Below the pieces are notes generated by a model that searched no databases, was not told where the DNA came from, and saw only the letters and a list, made by a program, of their open reading frames with translations. The position numbers were made by a program, and so were the translations under genes. A stretch of DNA of 64,000 nt, from NCBI RefSeq assembly GCF_032452875.1, contig NC_083876.1:22728001-22792000 (forward strand), written 5' to 3'. Numbering within the stretch: position 1 is the stretch's first letter; each line of letters begins with the position of its first letter. Of this stretch, positions 11,871 through 24,170 are shown one piece after another. Source of the DNA: Bos javanicus (taxonomy: Eukaryota; Chordata; Mammalia; Artiodactyla; Bovidae).

Positions 11871-12734
11871 ACCTTAGTATTGTTGAAAGGAAAAAAAAGC
11901 TTACTTTTTTCCCCCTTAACCTTTCCCCACTCCCCACTTCCATCCTAATTGACTGGGAGCTGTCAATTGACTGCCTCCTGGTGAACTGTGTTTAAAGTTA
12001 TCAAGAGACAACAGCCTGGCCCAATAAGAAAAAGTGCTTTAATTCATTAGCAATATCTTGCTAAGAAATCAAGAATAGAAAATGGCAACTTACATGCTAG
12101 ATATTTGCTGCATTTGCCTTACTCTCTCATCTGGTAAATTACTCTTTCAATATCCTCAGTGTAATCATCAGGGCTTGCAAAATGTACTTAATTTATTCTA
12201 ATAATGAACTGAACTTGAGTTTGAGTTAGTTAATTACAATCGAGTATAAGCTGGCAGTATGCTAGACATGAGACGTAAAGACAACTAACCACAGTCCCTA
12301 ATGTCAAGCAACAAATAGTCTAGCATCTAACAACCACAGTATTCCATTTGCTCTTCAGTAAAGCCAACCAGTAGGCAACGTTATCTATCCATAGTCTCAC
12401 AGTTTAAGGGAATGGCTTGCATGGAACCATACTTTCACATAAACCATGAACTCTTAACCTTGGGCTTCCAAAAGCCTAAGCCAGTCACAAATCTTTCAAA
12501 AAGGTCTCCCCAGATTTTTTTTTTTTTTTTTACATTTGAAAGGGGCTAGGAGATGTAAATTCAAATAGTTAAATATTGAGTGTGCTTTCCCCAAAACCAA
12601 CCAAAATAAATCCAAGACTTGTTTCTTTTCAGCTGTTATTCTCTACTGCAAGGTGAGAAGGGACATTCCGCCTCATTTACCTTCCCACCCCACCCCCTTC
12701 ATTAAAACCAAATGGATCCACAGGACAAGGTATT
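11871..12734. other. Unassigned region
   Basis: About 860 bp with no gene or named repeat visible. It holds a run of T at about 12516-12533. Confidence 0.45.
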
Positions 12735-12895
12735 TCCTCAAGCTGCAATCCATAGACCACCTGCCTCAAAATTGACCAAGGGAAATTTAAAATGCAGATT
12801 CATGGGCCCCACCCAGGTACTATTAAGGGTCCATGACTTTGCATTTTAACAATTCACCAGATGATTCATAGAGGAATTAAAGTGCAAGGATCCCC
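12735..12895 (+). mobile_element. MER5-like hAT MITE
   Basis: Matches the MER5 family in order: 'aaaatgcagattcatgggcc', then 'ccacccaggtactatta', then 'tttgcattttaacaattcac' and 'agatgattcata'. The terminal repeats are degraded. Short non-autonomous hAT-Charlie relative. Confidence 0.65.
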
Positions 12896-14574
12896 TTTCA
12901 TTCTCTGGCAATTGATTCATAGGAAAGACCTTTCCCCATCTAGTTCTTAAAGGTATCTAAAATATATCAGCAAAACTAGTCGCATCTGTGCAGCTGTACC
13001 AGGTTGCTGTCAGTCTGGTGGACCCAGAGTAATCCTGCTCCCTGAAAACACCAGGCACACAGAGGCTGGATGGATGGATGCCTGCTGTGTGGTGATTCAA
13101 GGCCTATTTACAGATGGGGCTTAGAGCTTAACCCTCAGAGGGCCTCTGGGAACAAGGTGCTGGACTTCACGGGATGGGCAGAAGCTGCTGTAGCCCCTTT
13201 CCAGCACCGGACCACCTGCCTTGCTAACTGTTGACGGATATTTCTGGCTCTGGCAGGGCAGTTTCCCAAGTGCCAGGGAGGGATTTCTGCCTGTATCTCT
13301 GGCTGGTGCAGCTCAAAGCTGAGCACGCATCCTTGCTCCTGCCCTGCTAAATCAAGCAGGCACCAAATACAGGCAAGCTGAAAGTTAAGCATGGCCACTG
13401 AGGGAAAGCCTACTGTCTGCTGATTTTCCCTGGTTCCTTTTTAAGAAAGAAGAACTCAGAGATAAATAGAGAAAAATCATTCTCTTGCTATTTTCAAATA
13501 CCTACCCTTTAACTTTTTGTTTAACCTCAGTAATTACCTGAGTTGAGACTACTTTTAAAATCAAGTTCAAGTTAAATGCTAAGTTCTCTATTTAATTTGA
13601 TTCACTATAGATTTCCTTTTATACTACCTCAAAACAGCAGTCATTTTCATTCAGGCACCCTTATTTCACATCACACCTTTGACACTTATATGAAAAGCCC
13701 CCATGCTAATACCGGTATAGAATGAAAAGACCTGGATTTCTGTATTTCCAAAGTATTTGTAAGCCTCTCATGCTTCTAGCAAATATACTTTACCAGGCAT
13801 GTTCAGAACATGATTTTGTACAGTGATCCTACTTTCTCCAGAACTGTAAAGAAAGATCTACAGCTAATGAAAGAATAAAAAAATCAGAGCTGAAAATGAC
13901 TAGAATTTAGTAGACAATCCTCATTTTGCAATGAAAGAAACTGGATTCTGTAGGGTGAACTCAAAGCTTCCTTCCAGCACTGAAACTGTGATTTGCCAAG
14001 TATGGCAGAGGCTGTTGGCAGTCTTCACCATCAGGGTTCCCACAGAGGCCTGTAGCATCCTGCAGAGAACATCTGTGTCTCTACCTGCCTGGCTCTTTTC
14101 TCTGGCCACAGGAGCACGCGGAGCTTATGCATGGGTAAGAGGCAGGTTTGGGGAGATAATGCTTCTGGACAAGCTCTCGGTCAGTGACCCAGGAAATTAG
14201 ATTAAACAGCTCCTCACCCTCCGATGACACAACCCTAAGGTATGCTTTACACCTTTCCCTAGAAACAAGTTACCCTCTAATACACCCTGTGTTGGCTTCC
14301 TTTCCCCACTTCACTCCCTGCCATGCTTACCCTCCCTTCCACTCAAATTGTTGCCTCAGGGTGTAATTTCTGGCAAAGCCCACCCAAGGTGCCATAGCTG
14401 TGGCGGAAAGGGAAAACCAAGTTAGTTTGTTTTTTTCTTTTTTAAAAGACAAATATATTGGGGGACACAGAGGAAGTCAATAGTTCCATTTCAAATAGTG
14501 TGAGAGGTTTTCATACAGTTCTTAACAAGTGCCAAGTTTTCAGGCACTTCTTAATACTAGGGTGTTATTCAATC
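12896..14574. other. Unassigned region
   Basis: About 1.7 kb of ordinary-looking DNA without a supported gene. Two open frames of 87-89 codons (13135-13398 minus; 13931-14200 plus) show no domain, no repeat match and no start context worth calling, so I treat them as chance frames. Confidence 0.45.
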
Positions 14575-14904
14575 AGGAGAGTATGGAAAAAAGGGAACCC
14601 TCCAACATTGTTGGTGGGGATACAAGTTGATACAGCCACTGTGGAAAACAGTATGGTGGTTCCTCAAAAAACTAAAAATAGAGCTACCATCTGACACAGA
14701 AATCCCACTCCTAGGCATATAGAGCTACCATCTGACACAGAAATCCCACTCCTAGGCCTATATCTGGAAGGGCAAAAAGATACATGGACCCCTATGTTCA
14801 TAGCAGCACTATTTCACAATAGTCAAGACACTGAATAACCTAAATGTCCATTGATGGACGAATGGATAAAGAAGATGTGGTACCTATATAAAACAGAACA
14901 CTTA
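14575..14904 (+). mobile_element. L1 ORF2 3' fragment
   Basis: Sense L1 DNA: 'aagggaaccctccaacattg', 'gtggaaaacagtatggtggt', and 'aaatgtccattgatggacga' appear in consensus order. The match stops at 'cagaacacttag', where a BovB begins, and the expected L1 3' UTR is not found beyond that BovB. A 41-bp tandem duplication lies inside. Confidence 0.85.
14681..14762. repeat. 41-bp tandem duplication in L1
   Basis: The unit starting 'gagctaccatctgacacaga' occurs at 14681-14721 and again at 14722-14762 with one difference in 41 bases. It duplicates a normal single-copy L1 segment and looks recent. Confidence 0.95.
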
Positions 14905-16566
14905 GTCAGTTCAGTTCAATTGCTCAGTCGTGTCTGACTCTTTGCAACCCCATGGACTGCAGCATGCCAGGCCTCCTTGTCCATCACCAACTCCCAGAGT
15001 TTACTTAAACTCATGTCCATTGAGTCGGTGATGCCATCTAACCATCTCATCCTCTGTCATCCCCTTCTCCTCCTGCCTTCAATCTTTCCCAGCATCAGGG
15101 TCTTTCCAAATAAGTCCGTTCTTCACATCAGGTGGCCAAAGTATTGGAGTTTCAGCTTCAACATCAGTCCTTCTAATGAATATTCAGGACTGATTTCCTT
15201 TAGGATGGACTGGTTGGATCTCTTTGCTGTTTAAGGGACTCTCAAGAGTCTTCTCTGACACCACAGATCAAAAGCATCAGTTCTTCAGTGCTCAGCTTTC
15301 TTTATAGTCCAACTCTCACATTCATACATGACTACTGGAAAAACCATAGCTTTGACTAGATGGACCTTTGTTGGCAAACTAATGTCTCTGCTTTTGAACA
15401 TGCTGTCTGGGCTGGTCACAGCTTTTCTTCCAAGGAGCAAGCGTCTTTCAATTTCATGGCTGCACTCACCATCTGAAATTATTTTGGAGCCAAAAAAAAA
15501 AAAATAAGTCTGTCACTGTTTCCACTGTTTCCCCACCTATTTTCCATGAAGTGATGGGACCAGAAGCCATGATCTTAGTTTTCTGAATGTTGAATTTTAA
15601 GCCAGCTTTTTCACTCTCCTCTTTCACTTTCATCAAGAGGCTCGTTAGTTCTTCTTCACTTTCTGCCATAAGGATGGTGTCATCTGCAATATCTGAGGTT
15701 ATTGATATTTCTCCCAGCAATCTTGATTCCAGCTTGTGCTTCTTCCAGCCCAGCATTTCTCATGATGTACTCTACATATAAGTTAAATAAGCAGGGTAAC
15801 AATATATAGCCTTGATGTACTCCTTTCCCGATTTGGAATCAGTCTATTGTTCCATGTCCAGTTCTAACTGTTGGTTCTTGACCTGCATACAGATTTCTCA
15901 GGAGGCAGGTCAGGTGGTCTGGTATTCCCATCTCTTGAAGAATTTTCCACAGTTTGTTGTGATCCACACAGTCAAAGGCTTTGGCATATTCAATAAAGCA
16001 GAAATAGATGTTTTTCTGGAATTCTTTTGCTTTTTTGATGATCCAGCAGATGTTGACAATTCGATCTCTGGTTCCTCTGCCTTTTCTAAATCCAGCTTGA
16101 ACATCTGGAAGTTCATGGATTATGTACTGTTGAAGCCTGGCTTGGAGAATTTGGAGCATTACTTTGCTAGTATGTGAGATGAGTGCACTTGTGTGGTACT
16201 TTGAGCATTCTTTGGCATTGCCTTTCTTTGGGATTGGAATGAAAATTGATCTTTTCCAGCCCTGTGGCCGCTGCTGAGTTTTCCAAATTTGCTGGCATAT
16301 TGAGTGCAGCACTTATAAAGCATCATCTTTTAGGATTTGAAATAGCTCCACTGGAATTCCATCAGTTCCACTAGCTTTGTTCATAGTGATGCTTCCTAAG
16401 ACCCACCTGACTTCATGCTCCAGGATGTCTGGCTCTAGGTAAGTGAGCACACCATCATGGTTATCTGGGTCATGAAGATCTTTTTTTGTATAGTTCTTCT
16501 GTGTATTCTTGCCACCTCTTCTTAATATCTTCTGTTTCTTAATATCATTTGCTTCTGTTGCCATTG
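14905..16566 (-). mobile_element. BovB LINE, 1.7 kb, antisense
   Basis: The longest BovB copy in the window. The left edge is the 3' end ('cagttcagttcaattgctca') and the minus strand reads back through the C-terminal region, RT domain and the stretch before the RT (ASGTDGIPVELF at about 16350). It is 5'-truncated near 16566. An A-run of 13 at 15493-15505 interrupts the coding region. No target duplication was found, and the host L1 does not resume on the right. Confidence 0.93.
15466..16564 (-). pseudogene. BovB reverse transcriptase, broken in several frames
   Basis: Three adjoining minus-strand frames cover one protein. 16313-16564 carries DILEHEVRWVLGSI and the ASGTDGIPVELFQ motif. 15839-16312 carries the first palm motif (FIPIPKKGN, AFDCVDHNKLW). 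15466-15756 carries the catalytic ADDTILMAESEEE block, where the tyrosine of YADD is lost through an indel (SDIADD). In-frame stops and shifts separate them. BovB RT would copy its own RNA at a nicked target; this one cannot be expressed whole. Confidence 0.85.
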
Positions 16567-17546
16567 TCTTCAGAATTAATACTTGGTCTGAATAAGCCCA
16601 GTGTCTCTATTTGCTTCACTATGTTTCAGGTTTGCTTTAACCAAGACACTTTTGCAATGATATTTTATTCAATTTGTGATGGAGTAATCCTACAAATGCT
16701 TGATTGAAAACTAGAGTTTTTATCTTTTGTTTTTATTAACCTGGTATTTGATAACACTTCTGTCTCTGTAACGATTTACAATTTTTATCAAATAGGTTTT
16801 CTGGGCAAGCTGTGGGTTTTCAAAACAAGGCCTGTCCCTCTTCCATTGTTATATTGATGGATATTTAAGATACAAAAAAAGGATTTCCAATTTGAGCCTC
16901 CGCTCCACGGAGTCTGAGGTCACTGAAAAGATTAATTTAGGATGAAAAATGTAGTAATATGGTTTATTGGTACAATTTTCTTCCCAAGGAAAGATATTAA
17001 ATATCTTTAAAAAACAGTCATTGCTGCAACAACACTGACAGAAGAAAAACATTTATATCCATGTTTTTCAGAACAAACCAAGACACTAAGGATTGCAAGT
17101 GAGCAAGTAAATTGCTGAGACCACTCTGAGCCAAAAGTGTAAGTAAAAATAGGCTGCAGGACACTAATTCCAGACCATGTTGTCTAGATAAAAAATATGA
17201 CATTTAATCTCACTACCGAATAGAGGTGGATTTATCCCCAACTCAGTGAAGCTTAAACTTCAGTGCCCTAGATAAGCATGTGTCACTTCAAGAGCCCTGG
17301 GTGACCCCTGTCATAGAATCTCACATGGTGATATGATTTTGTAAAATTTGCAAAAGTACAATTATTCTAACTGTAGTTCATTAAGATCAGTTTCCTAAAG
17401 AGGACCTTCCCAAATTTTATAAGCTTCAAATTCTACAAATTTGGAATCCTTTCTTCTGCTGGGTCTATATGAACATTAGCTGTACTTGCCAGCTGAAAAC
17501 TTACCCTACAACTCATAAACCCACCAAGATGTTTTCTTTTCCCAGA
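16567..17546. other. Unassigned region
   Basis: Nearly 1 kb with no gene or repeat that I can name. The L1 3' UTR that might be expected after the BovB is not present here. Confidence 0.45.
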
Positions 17547-17858
17547 GACTTTTTAAAAAATTTATTTATTTTTAATTGAAAGATAATTGCTTTACAATAT
17601 TGTGCTGGTTTCTGCCATATATCAACATGAATCAACCATAGGTATACATATGTCCCCTCCCTCCTGAACCTCCTTCCTGCCTCCCACCCCATCCCATCCC
17701 TTTAGGTTTCGCAGAGCCCCGGTCTGAGCTCCCTGATAGAGCAAATCCCCACTGGCTATCTGCTTTACGTGTAGTCATGTATATTTCCATGCTACTCTCT
17801 CCGTTTGTCCCGCCCTCTCTTTCCCCCAGCCTCCTTGTCCACGAGTCTCTTCTCTATG
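17547..17858 (-). mobile_element. Ruminant L1 3' end, antisense
   Basis: Reverse complement of a ruminant L1 3' UTR: 'gataattgctttacaatatt', 'tttctgccatatatcaacat', 'tacatatgtcccctccctcc' and 'ttccatgctactctctccg' in order. The poly-A side lies at the left. It is 5'-truncated to about 310 bp. Confidence 0.88.
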
Positions 17859-18447
17859 ATGTCTTCATCAAAGAGATGTTTTATTACAGCATTAGCTCAA
17901 GCCTCACAGCACCTCCCCAAATAATGACTTCACTAATCCATGGATCTCAAGAAAATATTTTACAATTACTCTGAACCTTTGTGAGAAACTTAGGAAGCTT
18001 TAGTGCATCAGTGAGCAGTTAACATCTGTGGGTTCCTACTGAGATCTGAGGTTTAAATCAATTAGTGGTAACCCGGACTCTGCAATGGGCTTTCATAGAG
18101 AATAAGCATATGCTAATGTTTTCAATTAAAAATACACTCTCCTATAAAGAACATCCTCCCAGCATTCTCCTTCTTTGGTCCATGTGATTCTTATTGTATA
18201 CTGCACTCCAAAAGTGATTATGGGACTCATGGAGACAATGAACTCCAAAAGAAAATATTTCTTTATAAGAAGACATAACTCTTTGAATCCCATTTTTTGT
18301 GTGTGTGAACTTTAAGTTGTTTAGTTCTTTTTATCTTTGCTTTTTTATGAGCCCCTGTAGCTTTTGCTTCATTCCCCACTCCCAAGTCCCAGCCAAAGCA
18401 CTGTATAAGAAGAGATGAGTCCTAATTTAATAACAGGACCAGGCATG
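17859..18447. other. Unassigned region
   Basis: About 590 bp with no supported gene or repeat. Confidence 0.45.
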
Positions 18448-18527
18448 GCGGAGCCTGGTGGGCTGCTGTCTGTGGGGTCGCACAGAGTCGGACACGACTG
18501 AAGCGACTTAGCAGCAGCAGCAGCAGT
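18448..18527 (+). mobile_element. Bov-A2 SINE, 3' fragment
   Basis: Eighty bases from the end of the right monomer ('ggagcctggtgggctgctgt', 'cggacacgactgaagcgact') with the AGC-repeat tail. Everything upstream in the element is missing. Confidence 0.9.
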
Positions 18528-18644
18528 GTTACCATGCTTCCAGGCTGAAGGGTAGACCTGGAGAGGAGCTGGCAACTCAACCTTCTCTCCAACTCTTGAT
18601 ACTGTAATAATGTTGCCAAGTCTCCTGCATGGGTTTCATTATCA

Positions 18645-18743
18645 ATAATAATAGCTAACATTTATTGTTTAAATTATAAACCAGGCACTACTCTAAGAAC
18701 TTGACATATATTATCACATGTGAGCCACTCAATAAATCTAGAG
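18645..18743 (+). mobile_element. MIR SINE fragment, sense
   Basis: 'aataatagctaacatttatt', 'accaggcactactctaagaa' and 'cttgacatatattatcacat' match the MIR core in order. It is cut at the right by a BovB insertion, and the rest of the MIR is not found on the far side. Confidence 0.8.
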
Positions 18744-19686
18744 GGTTGTTATTGTTCAATTGCCAAGTCATATCCAACTCTTTGAACCCCAACCCCATGT
18801 GATCTTCAACTCTTTGCAGCATGTCAGGCTTCCCTGTCCCTCACAATCTCCTGGAGTTCACCCAAGATCATGGCCATTGAGTTGGTGACGCCATCCAACC
18901 ACCTCATCCTCTGTCATCCTCTTCTCCTTCTGCCTTCAATCTTTCCTAGCATCAGGGTCTTTTCCAATGAATCAGCTATTCAAATCAGGTAGCCAAAGTA
19001 TCAGCTTCAGCATCAGTCCTTCAGAGGATTCAGAGTTTATTTCCTTTAAGATTGACTGATTTAATCTACTCATTTTCCAGGGGACTCTCAAGAGTCTTCT
19101 CCAGTACCACAGTTCAAAAAGCATCAATTCTTCAGTGCTCAGCCTTCTCTAGGGTCCAACTTTCACATCTGTACATGACTACTGGAAAAACTATAGCTTT
19201 GACTAGATAGACCTTTGTTGGCAAAATGATGTCTCTGCTTTTGAATATGCTATCTAGGTTGGTCATAGCTTTTCTTCCAAGAAGCAAGTGTCTTTCAATT
19301 TCATGGCTGCAGTCACCATCTGCAGTGATTTTGGAGCCCAAGAAAATGAAGTCTGTCACTGTTTCCATTGTTTCCCCATCTATTTTCCATGAAGTGATGG
19401 GACCAGATGCCATGATCTTCGTCTTTTGAATATTGAATTTTAAGTCAACTTTTTCACTCTCCTCTTTCACCTTCATCAACAGGCTTTGTAGAACCTCTTC
19501 ACTTTCTGCCATTGAGGTGGTGTCATCTGCATATCTGAGTTTATTAATATTTCTCCTGGCAATCGTGATTCTAGTTTGTGCTTCATCCAGCCTGGCATTT
19601 TGCATGATATACTCTATAAATAATTTAAATAAGCACCGTGACAACATACAGCTTTGACAAACTCCTTTGCAAATTTTGAACCAGTC
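18744..19686 (-). mobile_element. BovB LINE, antisense
   Basis: Left edge carries an older form of the BovB 3' end ('gttgttattgttcaattgcc'). It runs back through the C-terminal coding part and RT to 'aattttgaaccagtc' at 19686, where the consensus is lost. It holds the longest uninterrupted BovB coding frame in the window. Confidence 0.92.
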
Positions 19687-19737
19687 CTTCAGTCTTTCCT
19701 CAAGTAGTTTCTTGGCTGCTCCTCCCTTGATTAGCAA
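19132..19737 (-). pseudogene. BovB RT C-terminal frame, 201 codons
   Basis: Starts in non-BovB DNA at the right (the first 17 or so residues are foreign), then reads BovB: CKGVCQSCMLS, EYIMQNARLDEAQ, the catalytic LRYADDT, KFNIQKTKIMASGP, FIFLGSKITADGDCSHEI, LLLGRKAMTNLDSI and VVMYRCESWTLEKAEH. It is the longest clean stretch of BovB RT here, but the N-terminal half of the RT and the endonuclease are absent. Confidence 0.85.
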
Positions 19738-19889
19738 CTGTTGGAATCCACCCTTTCAAACCCAGGGAAGGTCACAGAGGCTGGAGTCTTACCTATAAGA
19801 AATGGAGGGACAGAAAAGCCTCTGTGCCAGAGAATCCCATGGGTCCCCACTCAGTTTCAACATCTGTTATTTGCAACCAAAGAGTTCTA
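19687..19889. other. Unassigned flank
   Basis: About 200 bp between BovB and a Bov-tA SINE. It may be upstream L1 sequence, but I cannot show it. Confidence 0.4.
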
Positions 19890-20056
19890 GTGAAAGTCAC
19901 TCAGTCATGTCTGACTCTTTGCAACCCCATGGACTATATAGTCCATGGAATTCTCCAGGCCAGAATACTGGAGTGGGTAGCTGTTCCCTTCTCAAGGGGA
20001 TCTTCCCAACCGAGGGACCAAACCCAGGTCTCCCACATTGCAGGCAGATTCACCAC
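19890..20056 (-). mobile_element. Bov-tA SINE, antisense, 5'-truncated
   Basis: Left part is the Bov-A tail in reverse ('agtgaaagtcactcagtcat'), followed by 'actatatagtccatggaatt' and the tRNA-side 'ccaaacccaggtctcccaca'. The extreme tRNA head is missing. Confidence 0.9.
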
Positions 20057-21418
20057 ACAACTAAATCTTTATACACCAAAGCCCAAACTTTTAACTCTGA
20101 AAATTTTTCATTTTTCTTCATGTTAATGGAGGCACAATACGAAAAGTGTAAATTGTGACACTAATAACATAAAGGGTGTATGTGTAGGGTGGAATAAAAA
20201 TGTAGAGATTTTGTATGTGATTGAGGCTACATTTATATCAGCTTAAAACAGACTGTTAAAATTATAAGATGTCTTGTATAATTCTCACAGTAACCACACA
20301 GAAAATACCTACAGAAAATACATAAAGATAGAAAAAAAGTAATAAAAGAATATCAGTACAAAATATCAATGAAACACAAAGGAAGATAGTAAGAGAGGAA
20401 AAGAGAAACAAAAGAACTACTAGACAGAAAATGGCAAAAGAAGCCCTTCCCTATCAATATTTACTTTAAACTAAATGAATTAATCCCCCAGTCAGAAGAC
20501 ACTGAGTAGCTGAATGGATAAAATACAATGCTCAACTATATGCTTTCTACAGCAGACTCACTTTAGAGTTAAGGACACACACAGGCTAAAAATAAAGGAA
20601 TGGAAAAAGACATTCCATTACAAATACTAAACAAAAACATGAGTGGTTATTTACTTCAGACAAAATACATTTTAAGTTAAAAATGGTCATGAGAAGAAGA
20701 AGGATATAATATAATGGTAAAAGGATTAATTTACCAGGAAAATTAACAGTTATATATATACCCACCATCAGAGCATCTGAATATATAAAGTGAACATTGA
20801 CAGAACTGAAGGGGAAATGGTGATGCAATAATTGTAGCAGACTTTATAACCCCGGGTAGAAGTGTTTATAAAGAAACAGCAGTTTTGAAAAATACTATAG
20901 ACCAAATGAAGCTAACAGACACAGACAGAACATTGCACCCAACAGCAGCAGAATATATATTCCTCTCAAGCACGTATAAAACAGTATTGAGGATAGATTA
21001 CATATCAGGACACTTAACAAATTTAAGAACACTGAAATCATACCAAATATTTTATCTGATCACAGTGATATTAAATTAGAAATCAATAACAGGAGGATCA
21101 CAGTAGAATTCACAAATAAGTAGAAATTAAACAACACGCTCCTGACAAAACAATGGATCAAAAGAGAAGTCAAAATGGAAATCAGACACTGTCTTGAGAC
21201 AAATGTTAACAAATAGACAACATTCCAAGATGTATGGGATGTATCAAAAGCAGTCCTAAGAGGGAGGTTTTTAAAAATAAACATCTACATTAAAAAAGAA
21301 GAAATATCTCAAATAGACAATCTAACGTTACACCACAAGAAACTAGAAAAAGAGGAATAAACTAAGACCAAAGTTGGCAAAAGGAAAGAAATAAGAAAGA
21401 TTAAAGTAGAAATAATCA

Positions 21419-21480
21419 CAGACTAGAAAAACAATAGGGGAAAAATCAATACAGACTAGAAAAACAATAGAAAAAAAATC
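21419..21480. repeat. 33-bp imperfect tandem duplication in L1
   Basis: 'cagactagaaaaacaatag' begins at 21419 and again at 21452, with similar A-rich sequence after each copy. Confidence 0.75.
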
Positions 21481-21909
21481 AGTAAAACTAAGAGCTAGTT
21501 TAAAAAACAAAGTTGATAACCCCTTAGCTAGACTAAAAAGAAGACACAAATAAAATCAAACATGAATAAGCAGACATTATAACTTATGCCAGAGATACAC
21601 AAAGAATCATTAAAAAAAAAAAAAAAACTAGTGTGAATAATTCTATGCCAACAAACTAAAGAACCTAAAAGAACTGGATAAATTCTTAGAAGCAAACAAC
21701 CTACCAAAACTGAATTATGAAGAAATAGAAAATCTGAATAGACCAATTACTAGTAAGGAGATTGCATTAATAACGAAACCCTCCCAGAAAATAAAACCTC
21801 AGGACCAAATGGTTTCATGCCTGAATTCTACCAAACATTTAAAGAAGAACTAACACCAGTCCTTCTCAAACTCTTCCAAAAAACTGAAGAGGAGGGAACA
21901 CTCCCAAAC

Positions 21910-21971
21910 TCATTTTATGAGCATTATCCAGATACCAAAGTCATTTTATGAGCATTATCCAGATACCAAAG
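21910..21971. repeat. 31-bp perfect tandem duplication in L1
   Basis: The unit starting 'tcattttatgagcattatcc' is present at 21910-21940 and 21941-21971 without a difference. It duplicates a single-copy L1 ORF2 segment. Confidence 0.95.
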
Positions 21972-22590
21972 TCAGAAAAAGACACTACAAGAAAAGAAAA
22001 TTAGAGGCTAATATCCCTAATGAACATACATGCAATATTCTGAATACTAGTAAACCAAATTCAGCAATATATTAAAAGGATCATACATCATGATCAAGTG
22101 GAACTTATGCTTAGGATGCAAAGATGTTTCAAAATTTGCAAATCAATCTGATATACCACATTAACAGAATGAAAAATAGAAATCATATGATCAGTTTAAC
22201 AGATGCAGAAAGAGCGTTATATAATTAAATTTCCATTCATGATCAAAATTCTCAACAAATTAGGTACAGGAAGAATATACCTCAACATGATACAGGATAT
22301 ATATGACTGAGCCCACAGTTAACAACACACTCAATAGCGAAAACCTGAGAGCTGTTTATCTAAGATGAGGAAGAAGTCAAGGATGCCCACACTTGCCACT
22401 TCTGTTCAACATAATCTTAGCCAAAGCATTTAGACACAAAAAATAAATAGAAGACATTCAAAGTGGAAGGGAAGAAATAAAATTAACTCTGTTCACAGAT
22501 GATATGATTTTATACACAGAAAACTGTAATGTTTGTATACACAAAAAGTTGTGAATTCAGTAAAGTTGCCAGACACAAAATCAACATACA

Positions 22591-22663
22591 AAAATCAGTT
22601 GTTCACAATTCTGTAAAGCAATTATCTTTCAATTAAAAAATAAATTTTTAAAAATCAGTTGTT
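22591..22663 (+). mobile_element. 47-bp L1 3' tail with 13-bp target duplication
   Basis: AAAATCAGTTGTT occurs at 22591-22603 and 22651-22663. Between them 47 bp read 'aattctgtaaagcaattatc' and 'tttcaattaaaaaataaa', which is the very end of a ruminant L1. It is an extreme 5'-truncated L1 insertion into the older L1 ORF2. Confidence 0.9.
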
Positions 22664-24170
22664 TTTCTCTACACTAATAACAGACTATCTGAAAAGGAAA
22701 TTAAGAAAACAATTCCATTTACAACCACATAATAAAATACTTAGAAATAAACTCAACCAAAGATGTGAAAGACTTATACACTGAAAGTTGTAAAACATGG
22801 ATGAAATAAATTGAAAAAGACACAAATCAGTGGAAAAATATCTGTCTTCATGGGTTGGAAGAATTAATATTATTAAAATGTCCATTCTACCCAAGCAATC
22901 TACAGATTCGATGCTATTCCCATCAAGAAGTCAAAAGCACTTTTTTACAAAAATTTTTAATAATTCTAAAACTCATTAGGAACCACAAATGTCTCAGAGT
23001 AGCTAAAGAGATCTTAAGAAAGAAGAACAAAGCTGGAAGCCTCGTATAGGCCTCACACTTCCTGATTTTAAATGAAAAAGCTACAGTACTTAAACACTAT
23101 AGCATAAAAACAGACATATAGACCAAGGGAGCAGAATACAAAGCCTACAAATAAATTCAGATGTAAAAAGCCAACTGATTTGATAAGAGCCAAAAATACA
23201 CAAGGAAGGAAAGACTAGTCCCTTCAACAAATAGTGTTGGGAAAACTGAATATCTGAATGCAAAAGAATGAAATTTAATCCTTATCTTACACCAAACAAA
23301 AAAGTCAACTCAAAGTGGATAAGACTTAAATATAAGACCTGAAACTATAAGACTCCTAAAAGAAAACAGAGAGAGAAACATTGTGACATTGATCTTGGCA
23401 ATGATTTCTTGGGTTGGATGCAGACAACAAAAACATAAAAGTGAAACTATATCAAACTAAAAAGCTTCTGCATGAAAAAAGAAACAAAGTGAGAAGTCAG
23501 CCTAAAGAATGGGAGAAGATATTTACAAACCACATATCTGATACTGGGTTAATATCTAAAATATACAAGAAACTCCTGCAAGTCAACAGCAACCAAGAAA
23601 AAGAAATAAATCTAAATTAAAAAATGGGTAGAGGACCTGAATAGACATTTCTTCAAAGAAGACATACAAATGGCCAACCAGTAAATGAAAAGGTGTTCAA
23701 CATCACTAATCATCAGAAAATGAAAGTGAAAATCACAATGAAATATCACCTCATACCAGTTAAGGCGGGTGTTATAAAAAAGATAAGCAATAACAATATC
23801 CTATAGGTAAGACTGTGGAAATTGAAACCCTTGTGCACTGCTGGTGGGAATGTAGAATAGTGTTCCTGCTATGGAAAATAGTATGAAGGTTCCTCAAAAT
23901 ATTAAAACTAGACCTACCATATGATGGAGCAATCTCTCTTCTGGGTATATATCCAAGAGGATTGAAATCAAGATCTCAAAGAGATACCTGCAGTCCCATG
24001 CTCACTGTGGCATTATTCATAATAGCCAAGCTATGGAAACCATCCAAATGTCCAAATTAACAGGTGAAGAGATTTTTTAAAATGTGTATACAGACAATGA
24101 AATGTTCCCTAGGCTTTAAAAAGAAGGAAATCCAGCCATATGTAATAACATAGATGAGCATAGAGGACAT

